The translations under genes and the position numbers were made by a program. Below, one piece after another: positions 50,801 to 63,720 of a DNA stretch of 64,000 nt. The number at the start of each line of letters is the position of its first letter. Within the stretch, counting starts at the first letter, position 1. The notes beneath the pieces are model-generated. The model was not told the origin of the DNA. It saw only the letters and a program-made list of their open reading frames with translations, and made no database searches. Origin of the DNA: Sitta carolinensis (taxonomy: Eukaryota > Chordata > Aves > Passeriformes > Sittidae); contig CM063292.1 in NCBI GenBank assembly GCA_032173965.1, positions 5,160,001 to 5,224,000 on the forward strand. Direction: 5' to 3'.

Positions 50801-53800
50801 TTTCTGGTGTGGAGATTGTAGCTGCAGTGGCTTCTTCTTTCCCCCTGCTCACTCAGCATGTGTCATTCTGTCCTTTGGCTGTATGCTTGAGGTTCTGCTC
50901 ATCTCTCTCTCTTCCTCCTCCACATTCCTCTATTCAGGACCTTGTTAGACTTGGCTGCTTTCTCATGTAATTTCATTTGGTGTCTGTCCCCCATGCAATA
51001 TTACCTTTCTTCCTTGTATTTACATTTTCTTGAAGGATTTGTTTTATTATATTTTTTTACAAGCTCCAGTTCAGACAAATTCTCAAAGAATCCAGTGTCA
51101 TTCTGAATAAAGCTACTCATTTTCAGATTTCTGGGTCTCATAAGCATGGGTTATCTTAAAAGGAATTATGTTTTTTTTTAAGATGCCTTTCATAAGTAAG
51201 TTTTCTCTTTCTCAGCCATGTTACCATATTTTTCCTGATGATTTTATTATCTATTATAATTTTGGTTTGTGTATGTTGGCTCTGGTTTTAGTGTTTGATC
51301 TTTATAGTGCTCAGTCTCATCTTCTCATCCATTCTTTTTCAGTTCAGCTTTTCTAAAGCAAATGCCACACTTCCCTTAAGTCTCCAATTCCAACTCTTCT
51401 CACTTTAGCTTCCCAATCCCAAAACTCTCACAGTGGCACTCCTTACTAACTCTGACTAAAACTGCAAATTGACTGGCAGTATGCTTTGATTTTTCCTAGC
51501 AGGGCAGTAAATGTATCACCCTGGTGTAAAAATTCTGACTGGACTTTGCATTTCCAAAGTTCTCTACAAGCTGTGGGCCAGGTACACAGTACAGAATACT
51601 TGGTGCAGAGATTTAAATTTTCTGTGTCAAAATAAGTATTTCTGGAAAAGTTTTCATTGACTCTCTGTAAGATTTTTCTCAGCTTGTCAGCTCCTGGTAT
51701 CCTGAAGTTTTGCTGCATTACTGGAAGGTCAGGTTGTGCTCAAAACTGCAGTTACAGTAAGCTTTGAAGGTGTTAGAAGCTAAACCAGCCCAAAAAACCT
51801 GTTTTCTCTTCAAAAAGCAATATTCCTTCAATTCTGTGTGCTTGGGTTTTCAAAAGTTAAAGAAGAGATTTCCAAAACAGATTTGGTTTAAAATGACCAT
51901 TGTAATACCAACACTGGTGAGTTTTTACTGTGTGTCTTCATCCATCTGAATAAATGATCTGACAGTTGAGTGACTTGGGGTCTTTAACCCTTACCTTGTC
52001 TTTACCTCTTACTCTTGGCCTTGTAAGACCCAAATCTAAGGACTGCTCTAAGTCCTTAGGAACTTCTAGTTACTTTGGATTTTGTGATGGTGGTGGTGCT
52101 GTGTTTGTGTGGTGGTTTTTGAATTATTTTTTGGTTCCAAAGGCTGAGGACGCCTGGCCGTGCAGCAGAGCAGTGACTGTGCTGACACCACTGACATCAG
52201 CCCACGAATGTCAGGGACTTCCTTCCCTGCCAAGTCTCACCCGAGGACTCAGCTTTCATTTGTGAGCTCTGGGGCTTCACAGGGACGTTATGTGCTTTCA
52301 TTTTCATTTGTCCAGGATAGGAAATCAGCTTGGGAAGGGTTGGCATATTTAACATCCACCCCCAATCCCACTGCTGCCAATATATGGGATCAGCTTAAAT
52401 ATATCCTCCTGCTAACTACTGATGGACTGGTGCTAAATGTTTGTTTTGGCTTAAAGGGGCACTGTTGAGATGTAATCACAGGATGATTTTGTTTCAGATT
52501 TTCCATTGAGTGCATAGTTTTCTGGCTGACTTACTTGGCTGTATGTTTCAATATACATATATATACATGGTTATCCAGTGGTCTACGTGAAATATAGCAA
52601 CATTCCCTTTGCACATTGTTAATATGAATTTAGAAATGAATGACTAACTTAAACAGTCCCTTGCAGATGTTATAAAAGTGCTCTGAGTTAGAAAAGAAAT
52701 TTAAAAGATAGAGAAAAACTGAATGTACTTGTAGTTATTTGTGGGTTTTGCTTGCCCTTTTTAAGGCTCCTTTTTGGCTTTAAATGCTCTCTCTGGTTTT
52801 GGCTTTTATGCAGTTGTACCGTGGTGCCTGTAAATGAGCATTTACAAAACATCAATACAGGGCAGTGGCTTCTCTTTTAATAATTACAAAATTGTAATAT
52901 ATTTTTCTAGTAGGGAACAGCTAGGGCTTAGTGCAATGTGTGACTTTTTGATGTTCTGTAATGGCCCTCGACATTACAACTCCACCTTCTGGCCTTGGAA
53001 AGTAAGGGCTGGGTGCATCATTGCCTATGGGAAAATTTTTTATGCATATTAACACCAAGGGCAGAAGAGAAGTCAAATTGTCTAATACTGAAAAGTTGTT
53101 TTTCTTGTTGTGAGTTTGCATTCATCTTCGATCTGAGTGTGGCAGTGACCTGGACCAGTCTGTCAATACAGTATTTTCCATTTTCCATGATGAGGTATTA
53201 AGATTTGTAAATCACTTAAAACAAAAGGATTTGGCTTCAGTTTTTGACTTAGTATCTAACATTCCTACCACTCAATCTCTTCAGTGTCAAGAACTGAAAC
53301 AAAAAACCTTGAAGCATCCACACCTAAGACTTTCTACAAAGCACTATCAAAAGGATGGAGTTATGTTTTTAAAGAAGCCACAATTGCTAATGAGTGGCAA
53401 AGTAAGGGTCGGCCCTATAAGCAGTTCAGGGTGATGTTCATTGTGATATTTGCCTTATCTTAGTCAAGACTTGAAGCAGCATAAGAATAAATTTAATTTC
53501 TATAGCAAAATATGAACCTGCATAAGGAAAGTGGGCCCTTGAATTTGGAATAGTTAGATAAAATGATACCAGTACCCTTGAGACTGGTAAGGTCTGCTCA
53601 AGAAACACCTCATTTCAAATGCTCTTTTTAGAGCTTTATTTATTCATTAAGCTTTGGTTATATCTTTGGTCATCTTGCAGTCTTCCTGCCTGGCTTGAGG
53701 TAGAAAAAAACCCTGAATACGTGGGAGGAAAAGATGAATTGAGAAGTGGAAGAAGACTGTCTTGTCCTTTCTTTCACAAAGGATGTGTCTGTTCTCACTT

Positions 53801-54959
53801 CTAAGTCAAGCAGCAATAGAGTGACACTTTCCCAATTACACTCTCCACGCAAGTGATGCTATGGCTACACATGGTGGTTCTATAATTGTGAGGTGATGAT
53901 TGTGTGATGCCAACTGGGAGGCAGGAACGAGGTTAGGCAATGCTGAACTGGAGGGGTGCACTGACGCAATCTGCTCATTGCAGGAGCTGGTGGAGCCAGG
54001 CAGCCTCCCTTCCTTTCATCCCAGGAAAAATGCTGCTGTTGTCCTTCCCAGGAAAAAAGATAGCAAGAATTAGGGATTTTGTTTGTTTATTTTTTAGTGA
54101 TGCCCTTGTGGAAGAGAGCTCGAGGGCCTGGCATTGTAAATACTTTCCTCAGCACCCAGGAAAAGGAGTGAAAACAAATAAACTTCAGGACTAGGCTAAT
54201 TTTTAGATGTATTTCCAGTTGCTTTGGAATCCTGCAAGTGGCTCAAGATCTTTTGATGTATTTTGAGTAAAAATTGGTGGTTTGTTGTCCTGTGAAATAA
54301 GAGTTATTTTTTAAGACTGTGGGTATGGCTATGGTACAACATCTTTGTGTCAGCTAAGCTGGTAGGGGAGGAGTTCTGCTGAATAGCTTTTGGGAATTGG
54401 ACTATTTTTTGATTATTTTTTTCTTCAAAAATTCTCAGAGGAAAGATATGGACAGGAATAGATAGATGCACACTCCCCTCTAAGAGACCACAACAGAGCT
54501 CTGAGATGCTGATGTGAAGACTTGTATTTGTTAATGTCCCAATCATTTTGATATCTCATCCTAGAGGAGCTCATGCATTAAAAAGTACTCTTCAGCCACT
54601 TTAAAAGATGTACAGGTCAGCTGAGTCATCCTGGCTTTGAAGTCAATTGCCTGGGTAAACTTCATGAAACTTGATGCCTCTAAAGCAGCATATTAGTCAA
54701 ATTAGAATTTAGAAATAATTAAGATTTGATAGCATACACAGACTTTCAAGATCTATAAACCTGAATACTTCTGACTTTATGGGCTCAAGCCAGGCACAGA
54801 TGCAATTGCTGAAGTGGCTCCAACAATTCATTACTCAGGTATGAAATATGGGCACAAAGTTTAAGTTGGGGGCCACTGATGATAAAAATCTACGGTTGAC
54901 AGTACAGTACATTCAAGCCTAAATTTTGGAATTTGGCTCAAATATGCCCCCCCTCTAGC

Positions 54960-55090
54960 AATAGTTCTTAGGGAAGTGAGCTGGTGATACAGCTGTATTA
55001 CTGTAAGCAAAAATCCCGAGGATGGGACTGCTGCCACTGGCTTCAGTGGAGCCAGAAAGCATTTCCTCATCCTTTTACATAGAAATTGAG
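54960..55090. repeat. Possible relic of an old sauropsid repeat
   Basis: TGCCACTGGCTTCAGTGGAG plus CCAG at about 55031-55054 resembles the 'cattgacttcagtggagccag' motif found in many ancient amniote repeats, and the neighbouring text GAGCTGGTGATACAGCTGTA at about 54978-54997 is compatible with such an element. Divergence is high and the family is not named. Confidence 0.3.
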
Positions 55091-56042
55091 GCTGGCCATG
55101 AAGTGAGTCCTGCATCCCTGCTCAGCCTGAGGGCCACTAAAGCCAAGTCTGTGGATGTGGCTCTCGTTACTGCAGAGTGGTGCTGAGCTGTATCCCAGGT
55201 GAGTAGGGAGGGTTCAGCTGTCAGAGGCAGCTGTTCTATCAGCCCTGGTGTGTATTTGCAGGCAGGAGGGAAGGGGTCAGGACCAAGAGTGGGTAGGTTT
55301 GACCTGTGAGTGGGCCACAGCAGAGACTGACCTGTCTGGAAGCAGATCACATCATTCAGGTCCACACTGGACAGCCACAGAGACTGTGACTTTTGATTTT
55401 ATAGTTGTTCTTATGAGAGCAATGATGCTTTGATATTGGCCCTTAGTATCAGCAGAGTGTGCTGGTAGTACCTGAACGATTTACCTAAATTCATGTTAGA
55501 AGCTGGTGATGCTGCAACAACAGCTTTAACTCAGATTCTCTGGGATTTTAGGCTGTTGTAAGCCCCAGACCTCACTTCCTTGCACTTTCTTTCAGGCCCT
55601 GTCTTTATCAGTGACTTCTGCAGCTGGCTGAAAGCAGGATTTGCACAAAGCTGAACCACATTTTAATACTTGCTGTCACTTTCGAAAAACCTCAAAATTG
55701 TTACTTTCTCCAACAAAGTAACTAGAGACATAAAAATCAACGAAGGAAACAGTTAATAGACTGCAGGGCAATCGAAGGGCTTTGGCTCCTACTGCAAAAT
55801 ATTAACTGCTGTAATTTGACCTCTTAGCCAATTAATTTTGGCCAGTGTAAAATTCCATACACTAAATCTGTTTACGATACTTCACTATTCTAGGCATCTG
55901 ATACTGTGCCAAGACCTTAATATGTCTCTGAACAGAGGTCAAGTCATGGCCTTAAAACGAAGACTTGAAATATAAGCTGTGTGTGGGTGGGTTGCCTTAT
56001 GTCCCTAAGGGGCTTATGAGTTCCTTTTCTGTTGCTGTATGA

Positions 56043-56240
56043 TCTGAAACTCTGGTCACTGCTCTCTCTATTACCTTCTTGTATTTCTTAATCAAAATAA
56101 ATCCATTTTGCAGCTCAGAAATGGCCGCTCTTTTTCGCCGCTTGTCCGTGCTGTTGTGTTTTTGCCACATGGCTCTGGTGAAGCATGCCAGCAGTTACCT
56201 GTGCTCTCTGTTGTGCATCTCTTCAAAAACTCATTTTTGA
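56043..56240 (+). other. Short open frame resembling a signal peptide, unrecognised
   Basis: The frame is open from 56043; its ATG at 56121 sits in a strong start context (A at -3, G at +4) and gives 39 codons to a TGA at 56238-56240. The peptide begins MAALFRRLSVLLCFCHMALV, that is, two Arg after five residues followed by a hydrophobic core and a small-residue stretch (KHASS), like a secretory signal. The first 27 coding bases hold four CpGs in an otherwise CpG-poor area. A weak acceptor-like TTTTGCAG precedes it at 56106-56113 and a donor-like CTG|GTGAAG lies at 56177/56178. No matching gene is recognised, and a chance frame cannot be excluded. An overlapping 60-codon frame runs at 56108-56290. 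Confidence 0.25.
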
Positions 56241-56653
56241 TAGATTTTCTCGACAAGTCTAAGTCATGTCCACCTTGTACTTCAGAGTGATACAGTTGCA
56301 TCCTGGTCATTCTGCCTGTCATTTAACACTTCCATTTTTCTTAGCTTTGGCTTTTGGGTGTGGATTTCCCTCTGTTAGGTTATATGAACACTAGTGAAAT
56401 AGTCTGATTTTTATTAGAAAACAATACAAATGTTTGTTATTCTGTTTGCAGAGTGAATTGTGGCTGCGCAGCAACATACTAGGAACTTCAAGTTGTGTTA
56501 GGCTCCAAGGAATGCTGGTTAGTTCTGCATGAACATATAGCGACTGGATGAAAGCCTAATTCAGATTTGGTTTGTGCCAAGCTGTACATTACTGTTGTTA
56601 GGTTATGAATCAGATGAACTGGTATGCTTGAATCCATGTTCTATGAAACACTG

Positions 56654-56684
56654 TATTCCCAGTGCAGCACCATATTCCCAGTGC
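56654..56684. repeat. Short direct repeat
   Basis: TATTCCCAGTGC occurs twice, at 56654-56665 and 56673-56684. Both copies lie in one 91-codon frame (56574-56849) but in different registers, since the spacing is 19 bases. Local duplication of no known meaning. Confidence 0.8.
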
Positions 56685-56849
56685 CATGAAAGGGCGCAGC
56701 TCATGCTAAGAGGCTCAGAGCAGGCAATGTCTAAAGTGCATCATATTCTGTTCAAGTTGTCTGACTTCCAGGAGGAGTCCTGGACCACTGCTTTTTTTCC
56801 CCAGAACCAGCTGACATGTGTTTCACATCATAACAGAGCAGTTTTCTGA

Positions 56850-59129
56850 GATACCCTATACCTCTTGTGTCATCGTTGAATGAAAATCTACTGTTGGCAT
56901 GTTCTGCATGGGTTTTTCTGCAGGATCGAAGTGCTGTGCACCTAAATTAAAGGTGTGCCAAGTAGCCTGAAAATAATGAAAGCATGAAGTATCTGCTGTT
57001 CCATGTGCTTGGATGTGTTAGCAATCATGCCTGAGACCTGGAGAAGCAAAAGGAAACAAAGCCTAACAAAACTGAATCAGCATCCAAAATTTTTGAAACT
57101 TTAGATAATGAAATAAAAAATGCATCTGTCTTATTACAATTTGGATTGTCTTCTGAAGCACTTGGGGATGTAGAAGTGTTGAAAACAAATGATAATCCAA
57201 TTGGAGTCACCCACTGCTGAATACAGATTAGGATTAACTCAAGTGTAGGAATGGCAGATGACTGATAATTACCTGCCAATTAGTGTGCCCCAGTTAAATG
57301 GCAAAGTAGAACATCCATCAGGGACTGACTGGTATCTGCTTGCACAGCACCTGATACAACTATTGCTTTAACAGCAACCACTACAATTGTTTGTCTATTA
57401 CATTTTCTTTTAGCTGTTGCCCATTATGGACGATATTACTGATTCAAAGATCAACTTGAAGACTTATAATGAAGAATGCCAATAATAAAGCTCTTAACCT
57501 AGTACTAGGAAGTTAAAGAAATTTTGAAGCCAAATCTTTGATTTGCTTAAGCCTGGTTTATGTTTAAATCATTGGAGATAAGATAGTTTGCCAGAATTCT
57601 AGTCCTTGACTAAAATGATTTTTTATTTTTCTGGAGGGACTGGGGCGTGATGGTGAGGGGGATGGGGAGTGAAGAAAACAAAATTAAAAAAGCACAAGAA
57701 CAAATTACCTAGTCATTTCCATTTTGAATTTACTTAGCCATTAAAACAAATGAGATTGTCTGTGATATATAGTTCCCAGCTGATGTGGAGGGTATGAAAA
57801 TAGTTAATGGCTTAAAGAAGAGAAACAATAGGGTTTTATATTATATAAGGAGATTGTCTTTGTAAAGCTCTTCCCTGGGTACTGACAGGTGGTGTTGAAT
57901 TTTGCCTACCTTGTATACTCGAAAGAATAAGATGGAAGTAAATTGCAAAGGTTGCTTTTTGAAGTGGAAGAGGTCAGTCAGATTTCTCAGCCCCCAACTG
58001 GAGCTACATAGTGTGAATGAGGCAACAGGACTGAAGCTGGACAAACTGCATCATGTCTCCTGTAGGAAATTACACTTGCATTAAATATGGTTATTTTGGG
58101 GTTTCTTTTCTAACCAGTCATGGTAGAGCCCACCAGCAAAGTTCAGACTGGAGTGTGCAGGCTGAAATCCTGTGTTACCTGGGAGGATTTGGGAGGAGCA
58201 TTGCAGCTCAGCCCCAGCTGTGCCTCTGAGCCTTGCTCTGCTCATGATGTCGAGGGACAAGAGCTTGGCACTTCAGGCTCCTTCTCCCACCTTTGCAACT
58301 CATTCCATTGTGCCACGTGCAAGCAAAACTCTACGGAGTGAACTTGTGCAAGGTGAGGGCTATCCCAGAATTTCAGGATTTAATCGAGTTCTTGTTGATG
58401 GGGGCAGGAAGGAGCGGGAAGATCACAGATCATGCTTTTCCAGTTGGAGTACTCAAGGTTTCTTTAGTCCTAGGAAAATTAGCGGGAGTTTTGTAAGGTC
58501 TTTGGCCAGAAGGAACGCTATATTGGTCTTTCTTTTTTTAATGGAACAGGCTTTTCAAAGAGGCCAGCAGATGGTAGTGTTTGCTTTCTAATTACAGCTG
58601 TGACTGCACAGAAAGGACTGCTCTTTGGCATAGGTCACTCAAGGACTGCTCAATATGTAGCAGAATTAGAGAACTGTAAGGAGCAATATTGGTTTAAGCT
58701 AGCACAAAGGGGGGAGCCCATCCCTAATCTTCGCCAAGTGGGACAATAAGGGGGCAGAGGCTTGTGTGTCCCATATACTGCAGATAAGCTGCCTGGAATT
58801 GCAGAAATATCACAGGTGATTAAAGCAATAGGTCAAGGGACAATCTGAAAAGGTTCTGTCTTTTGCAAGAGCAGAAGTTACTGTTCAACTGCTGTGCTTT
58901 CCAGAAATGTCAGGCATGACATGATTTTGTTTTAAGTGGGATGCAGAGTATCTGTTATTGCACAAAGTTTTGTTGGCAAGTGGATAGAACACAGAGGTGA
59001 TGGATTGAGGAGGTAAAATTAGTTGGTGACATCTGGTCTTGGGCAACTCTTTTCACCACAGGTTCCTTTTTTCCAGGTGAGGATGAGATTACTGATAACC
59101 ACTGTCAGGTTCTTAGAGTGAACTTAGAC
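56850..59129. other. Non-coding DNA, nothing recognised
   Basis: No gene or repeat family is recognised. The 139-codon plus-strand frame at 58172-58591 overlaps 73- and 67-codon frames in other registers and has no domain. Confidence 0.5.
58564..58577 (+). promoter_or_regulatory. Possible CTCF-like core site
   Basis: CCAGCAGATGGTAG matches the vertebrate CTCF core pattern CCASYAGRKGGCRS except at one position (T for C), with a variant last purine stretch. A single near-match in 64 kb is weak evidence. Confidence 0.25.
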
Positions 59130-59215
59130 ATTATTAAATTATTATTACTATAATATTTCTAAATATACTAAAAAATTAATATACTAAAAACATTAAGAAT
59201 ACCATATATTGTTTC
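59130..59215. repeat. AT-rich tract with repeated ATATACTAAAAA
   Basis: Almost pure A/T text containing ATTATT runs and two copies of ATATACTAAAAA separated by a few bases (about 59162-59190). Low-complexity DNA. Confidence 0.75.
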
Positions 59216-59777
59216 ACCTGCACATGGCTTTCCTTGCCTGTTTCCAATCATATATTTGGGTCAGTTTGCCTACATGTTTTGAAAAGCCTCATTTTATTTA
59301 CCCTCTCAACTGGAAAAAGAAATTGTACCATACAATGTGACACTTCACAGGAGAAGATGATTTTAAAATCAGTCCTAATGCAGAGCTTCATACAAGGAGT
59401 TTTCAATTCATTTCTGGAAATAGAACAATGGAGAAATACTGCAGAAGCTTACAGTGAATATTTTGATTTTTTTTTTTAATGAATTAGTCTAAATATGTGT
59501 GTGATTACTTTGTTTTTGTTTTGCTAGAGTATTCTCACAAATGCTATTAGTTTTGGAAAGTTCATGGATGCAAGGGATTTTTAAGAGGAGAAGTCCAACT
59601 ATTAGTAGATGATATTTCCAATTAATGTTCTTAATACTGGTCTGAGCCTGCATGTGATATGATCATTCTCTGAGGACAAAGGGAATGGCAGTCATTCTGA
59701 CGTGTCCCAACATCTGGCTGCAAAAAATTTCAGACAAGTGTTTGAAAATGAACTTCTCAATCAGTGATCTTCAAATG

Positions 59778-59819
<42 letters not shown>
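59778..59819. repeat. Poly-A run (42 A)
   Basis: Forty-two consecutive A residues, the longest homopolymer in the window. There is no AATAAA within the preceding 40 bases and I find no flanking target-site duplication, so it is not supported as the tail of a processed pseudogene. The frames across it on both strands (Lys runs on plus, Phe runs on minus) are artefacts of the run. Length in the assembly may be inexact. Confidence 0.97.
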
Positions 59820-59820
<1 letters not shown>

Positions 59821-62800
59821 CAGAATTATATTGTGGATTTTCATGGGCTGGGGTAAAGAAGGGAGAGTTTCAGGTAGTTGACCCAAAATGAAGGATAAAA
59901 AGAAAAGAGGAAAAATAAGAGCACCTCTTCTTGCATAAATTACTCTCATTGTCTATTGAGCTGTGTCACTAAAAATTTTAGTGAAAGTTAAAAAAAAAGT
60001 TATTATTTTGATAGAAAACACTATGGGAGTCAGAGTTCCTCCCTTGGCCCCCTGATCTGCTCTTCCCCTGGCCAGCTGACTTGTGTTGTCTTGTGTCTTG
60101 GTTCCTAAGAATTCTCTTTTTTTGCCCCAGGGACAGATGCATTTCCCTGGAAGTGCTTGCTGCACCTGTGAGGATTTCGACTCTGTCCTTTCAGAGCTCT
60201 GGGTCTGCAATGTTTGGCTGTTCCTGTGCAGTGCAATGTAGGCAAACACAGAATAAAATCTGTATCCCAACAGCAAAATACTTTGCCTTTAAATTGTTAT
60301 TGTGATGTACACTACCAAAGTGTACATCGTGGCCTTGGAAATGTCCCACTAATTAATACAAAACTTGGTGCAGACTTTGCTTTAAAATCTGCATTTGGGA
60401 TGTTTAATTTGCTTTCAGACTGATGTCTCTGTTCTGCTTGGGGATCTGAAGGGAATGTTTGGAAACTTTTTACATGTTCAGCAGCCACAGATTGTGTGGC
60501 ACTCTAAGATGGCCACAAGTAGACAGAGTCTAGACCTTGGGACCAAAGCCTTGTGCCATGTTTGGGTTCAGTGAGATTCAAAGGTAAACCAGCAGCACCT
60601 GTGTGGTGAAGGGAGGCTCAGGAGTGAGCAGGGGACTCCCCAGTGGAAATGTATAGAATAGCTATAATATAAATATAAAATAGGAAAATGTATATAAAAT
60701 ATAACAGCTCACTGAGCTTCTTGTGCCTCTTGTATCATGTTTCATGTTCTGGGTGTGATTGCAGCACTTGGTGTGCATCATTTTTAAACCACTGAAAAAT
60801 GAGCTGATTCGTATGGGAGAAGACTCACAGAGTTGATCCTGCTACCATATGAAAAAAAAAATATTATGAGCTTATCTGCTTTTAATAATGTTTTATTAGA
60901 AATGCATTTTGATTGTTTGAGGAGTCTGTTTTCAAGCTGCAAATGTCTCCTGTAGAATTTTGCTGAGATGACTAGAGGCCATTTTTCTTTCATTTTGCCT
61001 GTTGTATGTTTGTCAGAGTTTTAGGGGTTTGTTAGTGTTTATATTTTCATTTTAAATCACTCTTTTTTTTTGGTTGCATGTAATAGAGAATATTTCATTT
61101 GAGTATTCAAATATTGAGTTACTGCTTCAGCACTGCTTTTGACACTTGGTATTTTGAGTAAATGAGTTAAAACAAGAGGTCAGCTAGGAAAATAGGAGAT
61201 GTCATATTATCCCCACAGTTTTAACTTTACTTTCTAGTTTAGATTTTATCTGATGATCGTGAGTTTTTTCAGCTGGTCCCTTGTGTCTGAGAAGCAGGCA
61301 GTGATAGCTGTGTGGTGACAGAGAGAAGTTCAATTAGGTGAGCAGCACACTCCTGTTTTTGCACTCTGGTTTTACACTGTGTGTGAAACACTTCCATTGC
61401 TTCATTTAAAATGTTATAAAAACATTTTATATATTGCTGTTTAGGAGCTCTCAGTCCTGTGTGGATCAAGCTGATACTTGGCTCTAGAATATGTTACTTT
61501 AAAACAGACATGGATTTTAAGAGAAGATCCATAAATAAGATGTGGTAGGCAGTGAATACTGGACCTGTAATCCATGTTTTGATTAAAACCAAATATTCAG
61601 TATCACAGGAAGTTGATAGCTTTTTTTATCATTCTCCTGGACAATTAAGGCTTGCACGTGCAGCACACTGTGGTGTCCACACACCTCCTGAGCAAAAGAA
61701 ACAAGTTAGAAGTTAATATTTGGCTAACACTATTTAAGACAAGTGACTTTATAATCAGGACACAATGAGCCCTGTCACTGGCCAGGTTAGAAGGACCCTT
61801 GTAGATAATTTTTAATCCAGAATTCCTTAACAGTGATAAAGCCTGCTATTAAGCGCTATAAAGTAGTCAAATAATAAATACTAATAGCAGCATTTTCTGT
61901 GGAAAAGGAAGGATACTGGTAATAGTAAGTGAGTATTTAGAGTTCTAGAAAACCCTACTAAACATCACTGTAGAGTAGATTTGGTTGCTACCGTGAGCTG
62001 GGATCAGCTAGGGCTGATTGTGCTTGAGAGAGGTGGGTTTGTCACAGTGGCCTTGTTCTGCCACACAGCTCTGCTTTAATATTCTGTTTCCTAGAATCTT
62101 TGGATGTGCAGTTATAATCCAGTGGGAATTGTTTAGGTTTCCAGAGTAAGGAAAAAAAGTCTAGGTTTAGCTGCTGGTGTTGCCAGGAAAAGTTTCGTTT
62201 TTCTTTTTCTCATAGGCTGAGTTGAAATAAGCAAATCATGGCCATCATCCCTCACAACTCAAATTACACAAACCCCTTTGTGGCAGTGAGCTGCAAGGGA
62301 ATCTCAGTTGGGACTGTGGTCAGATCAGGCAGGAGAATTAATTTCTGCCCAGCTCTGTCACAAAATATTAAATGGCATTTAAATTTGGTTCTGGTGTAAC
62401 CTCTTGAGCCTGATCAATCAAATTAAAGGAAAATGGGTGCCAGTTTCTCCCTCACTATCTCCAGACCTGCTGCTGTCAAAATGATTCTCCTTTTTCTTAC
62501 TTTCTTTTTGTTCAATACAAGATGTCCATCGCAGGCCTAAATCTCAGAAATACTGATTTTGATCAGCTAACCCTCCTTTATTTTCAAATCCATTCCAGTT
62601 GCTCTACACATTTGATTGGCGCTTTTCCCCAGGAACCTAATGCTCAGTTTGGAGTAATGGGAACACAAACCATTAATAAAAGATTAAAGAAAAAGCAAAA
62701 CACCAGGATTTAAAATTCCAAACATATCTCTGTAGACTGTCTTTATAAAAGGCAGTTTCTTCGGCAGGCGTTGAAATGCAATTCTTCCTACACATTAAAT

Positions 62801-63440
62801 AATAAAATCAGACATGGGAACTTTCAGATTGCTGTGCTGAGCAAAATGGATGTAGTTCTTTTAAGTCCATAAAAGTAAGGAAAATCAGATCTTAAGAACC
62901 AAGATCACACTTGAACACAGTTGGAAAACTCTACAGCATGTTACCAAAACCTCATTAAGCTGTCATGGGCTTTTTTTGTGCATTTTCTTTCCCAGTCTTT
63001 TTGAATGCCAAGATCTTTGTGTGTAAATACTCTTTTCTGACTCTATTCCCCCCTCCTCCTCTGACACTGTTTGTGACAACATGGGGGTTACCATGGGGAT
63101 TGTGACGTGTGATGTCATACACAGCAGAGTGACCTCGGTGAGCCAGTGAGGCTCTGCTGAAGGATGGAGATGGACAGAAAAACTAAGGCAGCAAAACTGG
63201 AAAAACGTGCAGGAAAAATGAGGGAATTTTAATAAGAGAAGAGTGAAACACTGGTGCGTAGGGTGGGTTTTGTTTTTAAGTTCATCTGAGTGCTTGCTGT
63301 GGCTCAAGTTTTTGGTTTTTTGGCCTGAAAGTCCCTGGTTCTGGGTTTGGAATATGTGCTGTGTGATGTGTATCTAGAGAGAGACCTTTCCTCTACCAAG
63401 TCAAGCAATATGAAGTGAGCTTATCTTGAAAATTGTAACT
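59820..63440. other. Non-coding DNA, nothing recognised
   Basis: No gene or repeat family is recognised. AT-rich text with ATATAAAATA-type repeats lies at about 60657-60705. The longest frame is 107 codons minus at 59953-60276 and overlaps plus-strand frames of 74 and 69 codons. Confidence 0.55.
60304..60328. repeat. Perfect 10-bp hairpin with 5-nt loop
   Basis: GATGTACACT (60304-60313) and AGTGTACATC (60319-60328) are exact inverted copies around the loop ACCAA. In plus-strand RNA four further outward positions (60300-60303 with 60329-60332) could form G-U pairs. Too short for a microRNA precursor. Confidence 0.75.
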
Positions 63441-63469
63441 CTATCCCAGCTCCCAGAAAAGGGAGCATT

Positions 63470-63720
63470 AAATCAGACACTATGACCTCTTAGCACTTCT
63501 CTAATGCTTAACACGTGGAAATGTTATTGAATCTTCACAACACCCCCAATATGAAAAGCATGCAGGTGCCAGTATCCCCAGGTAAAAATTGGTGAGTGTG
63601 TGATAATTGAAATGGTAAGTGAACTCTCATAAAGTGACTCATCAAATCACTGGCAGCAGTGGGATGAAGATCTGGAAATTCCTCTCTTTATAGTCCCAGG
63701 TTTGTTTCACTGGATCAGAT
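63470..63720 (-). repeat. MIR/CORE-SINE-like element, minus orientation
   Basis: Reading left to right, AATCTTCACAACACCCCCAA (about 63530-63549) parallels the reversed MIR block AATCCTCACAACAACCC; CAGTATCCCCAGGTAAAAAT (about 63571-63590) parallels TTATCCCCATTTTACAGATG; and AAAGTGACTCATCAAATCAC, TGGCAGCAGTGGGATGAAGA and AGTCCCAGGTTT (about 63631-63703) parallel AAGTGACTTGCCCAAGGTCA, GTGGCAGAGCTGGGATTCGAA and the head end. Three blocks in the right order and spacing make this a convincing, heavily diverged copy. The comparison is from memory of the family consensus. Confidence 0.6.

Larger units (their letters stand above)
43481..54955. other. AT-rich non-coding DNA, no gene recognised
   Basis: No supported gene. 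Homopolymer runs lie at 44034-44051 (18 T) and 45535-45548 (14 A). A perfect short hairpin is listed separately at 47821-47844. Longest frames are 115 codons minus at 48321-48668, 103 plus at 49731-50042 and 102 plus at 46134-46442 and 52160-52468; none has a recognisable domain and most have antisense or other-frame companions. The text at about 43785-43825 (GGTCAGATTTGGTGCTCACT, then TCAGTGGGAG) faintly resembles an old sauropsid repeat. Confidence 0.5.

Noticed and set aside
59685..59949. Frames with long Lys or Phe runs
   Set aside because: They simply translate the 42-base poly-A run on each strand.
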